A program made the translations under genes and the position numbers. From Gemmatimonadales bacterium (lineage in GTDB: Bacteria > Gemmatimonadota > Gemmatimonadetes > Palauibacterales > Palauibacteraceae), in NCBI GenBank assembly GCA_009841005.1, contig VXMR01000144.1, positions 1-33,890 on the forward strand: a stretch of 33,890 nt of DNA, read 5' to 3'. The notes beneath the pieces were generated by a model. It was not told the origin of the DNA, did no database searches, and saw only the letters and a list, made by a program, of their open reading frames with translations. This document shows positions 33,330 to 33,890 of the stretch, piece after piece; the stretch's first letter is position 1, and each line of letters opens with the position of its first letter.

Positions 33330-33890
33330 CGGGACGATTCTCCGACAGGGTGCGGGGATCGGGGATGCGGCGTGAGGGCCCGGGTGACATCCGCCGCCGG
33401 CACGGCCCCCTCCCGTAGTATCTCGACTGCGTCCTCCGTCACGCGCACGAGAGTCGACGGGGTCGAGCCGGCCAGATCCCCTGCGTCGAGCCAACCCACC
33501 GCTCCCGCCTCGGACCCGATCCCCGACAGGACGGCGCGCACCTCCCCGCCCGTCCTCGCCGGGGGGCTCCCCGTCACGTTCAGACTGGTGGAAGTCAGCA
33601 GCCCGCCGGCGCGGTCGAGGAGGCGTCTCACGACCGGATGAGGGTCGACGCGCACGGCCACGCCGGTGTCGCTGCCGTCCTCCAGCACCAGAGTGAGCGG
33701 TCCCGGCCAGAAGGTATCAGCGAGCCGGCGCGCGGCGTCCGTCCACCGGACCCCGGGCAGCGCCTCGATGACCGCATCGCGGCTCGCGGCGAGCCGGATC
33801 AACGGCCCCGGCGGCCGACCCTTGATCGCGGCGATCCGCGCGTCGACCTCCGGCCGCGGCCGGCCACCCAGCCCGTACACTGTCGAGGTC
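33326..33890 (-). CDS. TsaC/Sua5-type threonylcarbamoyl-AMP synthase, 5' end outside window
   Basis: The visible 187 residues start inside the conserved substrate motif T-x-T-V-Y-G-L-G (here TSTVYGLGG) and continue with the YrdC-type fold: KGRPPGPLIRLAAS, FWPGPLTLVLE, VRVDPHPVVRRLLDRAG and TSTSLNVTGSPPA. The enzyme joins threonine, bicarbonate and ATP to make the tRNA t6A precursor. The lysine usual in KGRPP is present. The N-terminus lies past position 33890, so the GTG seen at 33880 is internal. There is no sign of the extra Sua5 domain after the fold; a TsaC-like short form fits best. Confidence 0.9.
   Translation of the reverse strand, partial: TSTVYGLGGRPRPEVDARIAAIKGRPPGPLIRLAASRDAVIEALPGVRWTDAARRLADTFWPGPLTLVLEDGSDTGVAVRVDPHPVVRRLLDRAGGLLTSTSLNVTGSPPARTGGEVRAVLSGIGSEAGAVGWLDAGDLAGSTPSTLVRVTEDAVEILREGAVPAADVTRALTPHPRSPHPVGESSR

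Overview
This is a GC-rich bacterial chromosome segment made almost entirely of densely packed housekeeping genes. Nearly everything is on the minus strand. Genes commonly overlap by 1 or 4 bases (TGATG, ATGA, GTGA), and GTG and TTG starts are frequent. The gene set is that of an aerobic, respiring heterotroph: NADH:quinone oxidoreductase, succinyl-CoA ligase, lower glycolysis and molybdopterin synthesis. Nothing here fixes the phylum. The mix (fused NuoCD, sucCD followed by ndk, secG-tpiA-pgk-gap) would fit Gemmatimonadota or a similar high-GC diderm, but that is inference. I see no phage, transposon, CRISPR, rRNA or tRNA signature.

Region 1 (1-18391, minus strand) reads as one very long operon: nuoA-B-CD-E-F-G-H-I-J-K-L-M-N, then a phosphoglucomutase/phosphomannomutase, sucC, sucD, a two-CBS-domain protein, and the start of ndk at the window edge. 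All 14 complex I subunit functions are present in 13 genes. The order joins NADH oxidation and proton pumping to a substrate-level nucleotide-forming TCA step and NTP balancing.

Region 2 (18392-22957) starts with a plus-strand alpha/beta hydrolase that is divergent from nuoA and converges on dcd. It continues on the minus strand with dcd, a DUF423-type membrane protein that appears to use a CTG start, an 80-residue unknown, moaA, a 40-residue secreted-type micropeptide gene bracketed by two perfect hairpins, moaE, moaD and a 91-residue unknown. This is a partial molybdopterin cluster with unexplained small partners.

Region 3 (22958-27462) holds a plus-strand class I aminotransferase, an HU-type DNA-binding protein, a SppA signal peptide peptidase, carA without carB beside it, and a plus-strand RNase H1-like gene whose usual catalytic glutamate is alanine.

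Region 4 (27463-33890, minus strand) carries secG with a long acidic tail, tpiA, pgk, gap (transcribed gap to pgk to tpiA), and upstream comF, aroE, a low-molecular-weight phosphatase and a TsaC/Sua5 gene cut by the window end.

I do not find a clearly new multi-gene system. The best leads are the hairpin-bracketed micropeptide gene inside the moa cluster, the altered RNase H active site, the CTG-start DUF423 gene, a conserved-interface substitution in TpiA, and the CBS protein between sucD and ndk.
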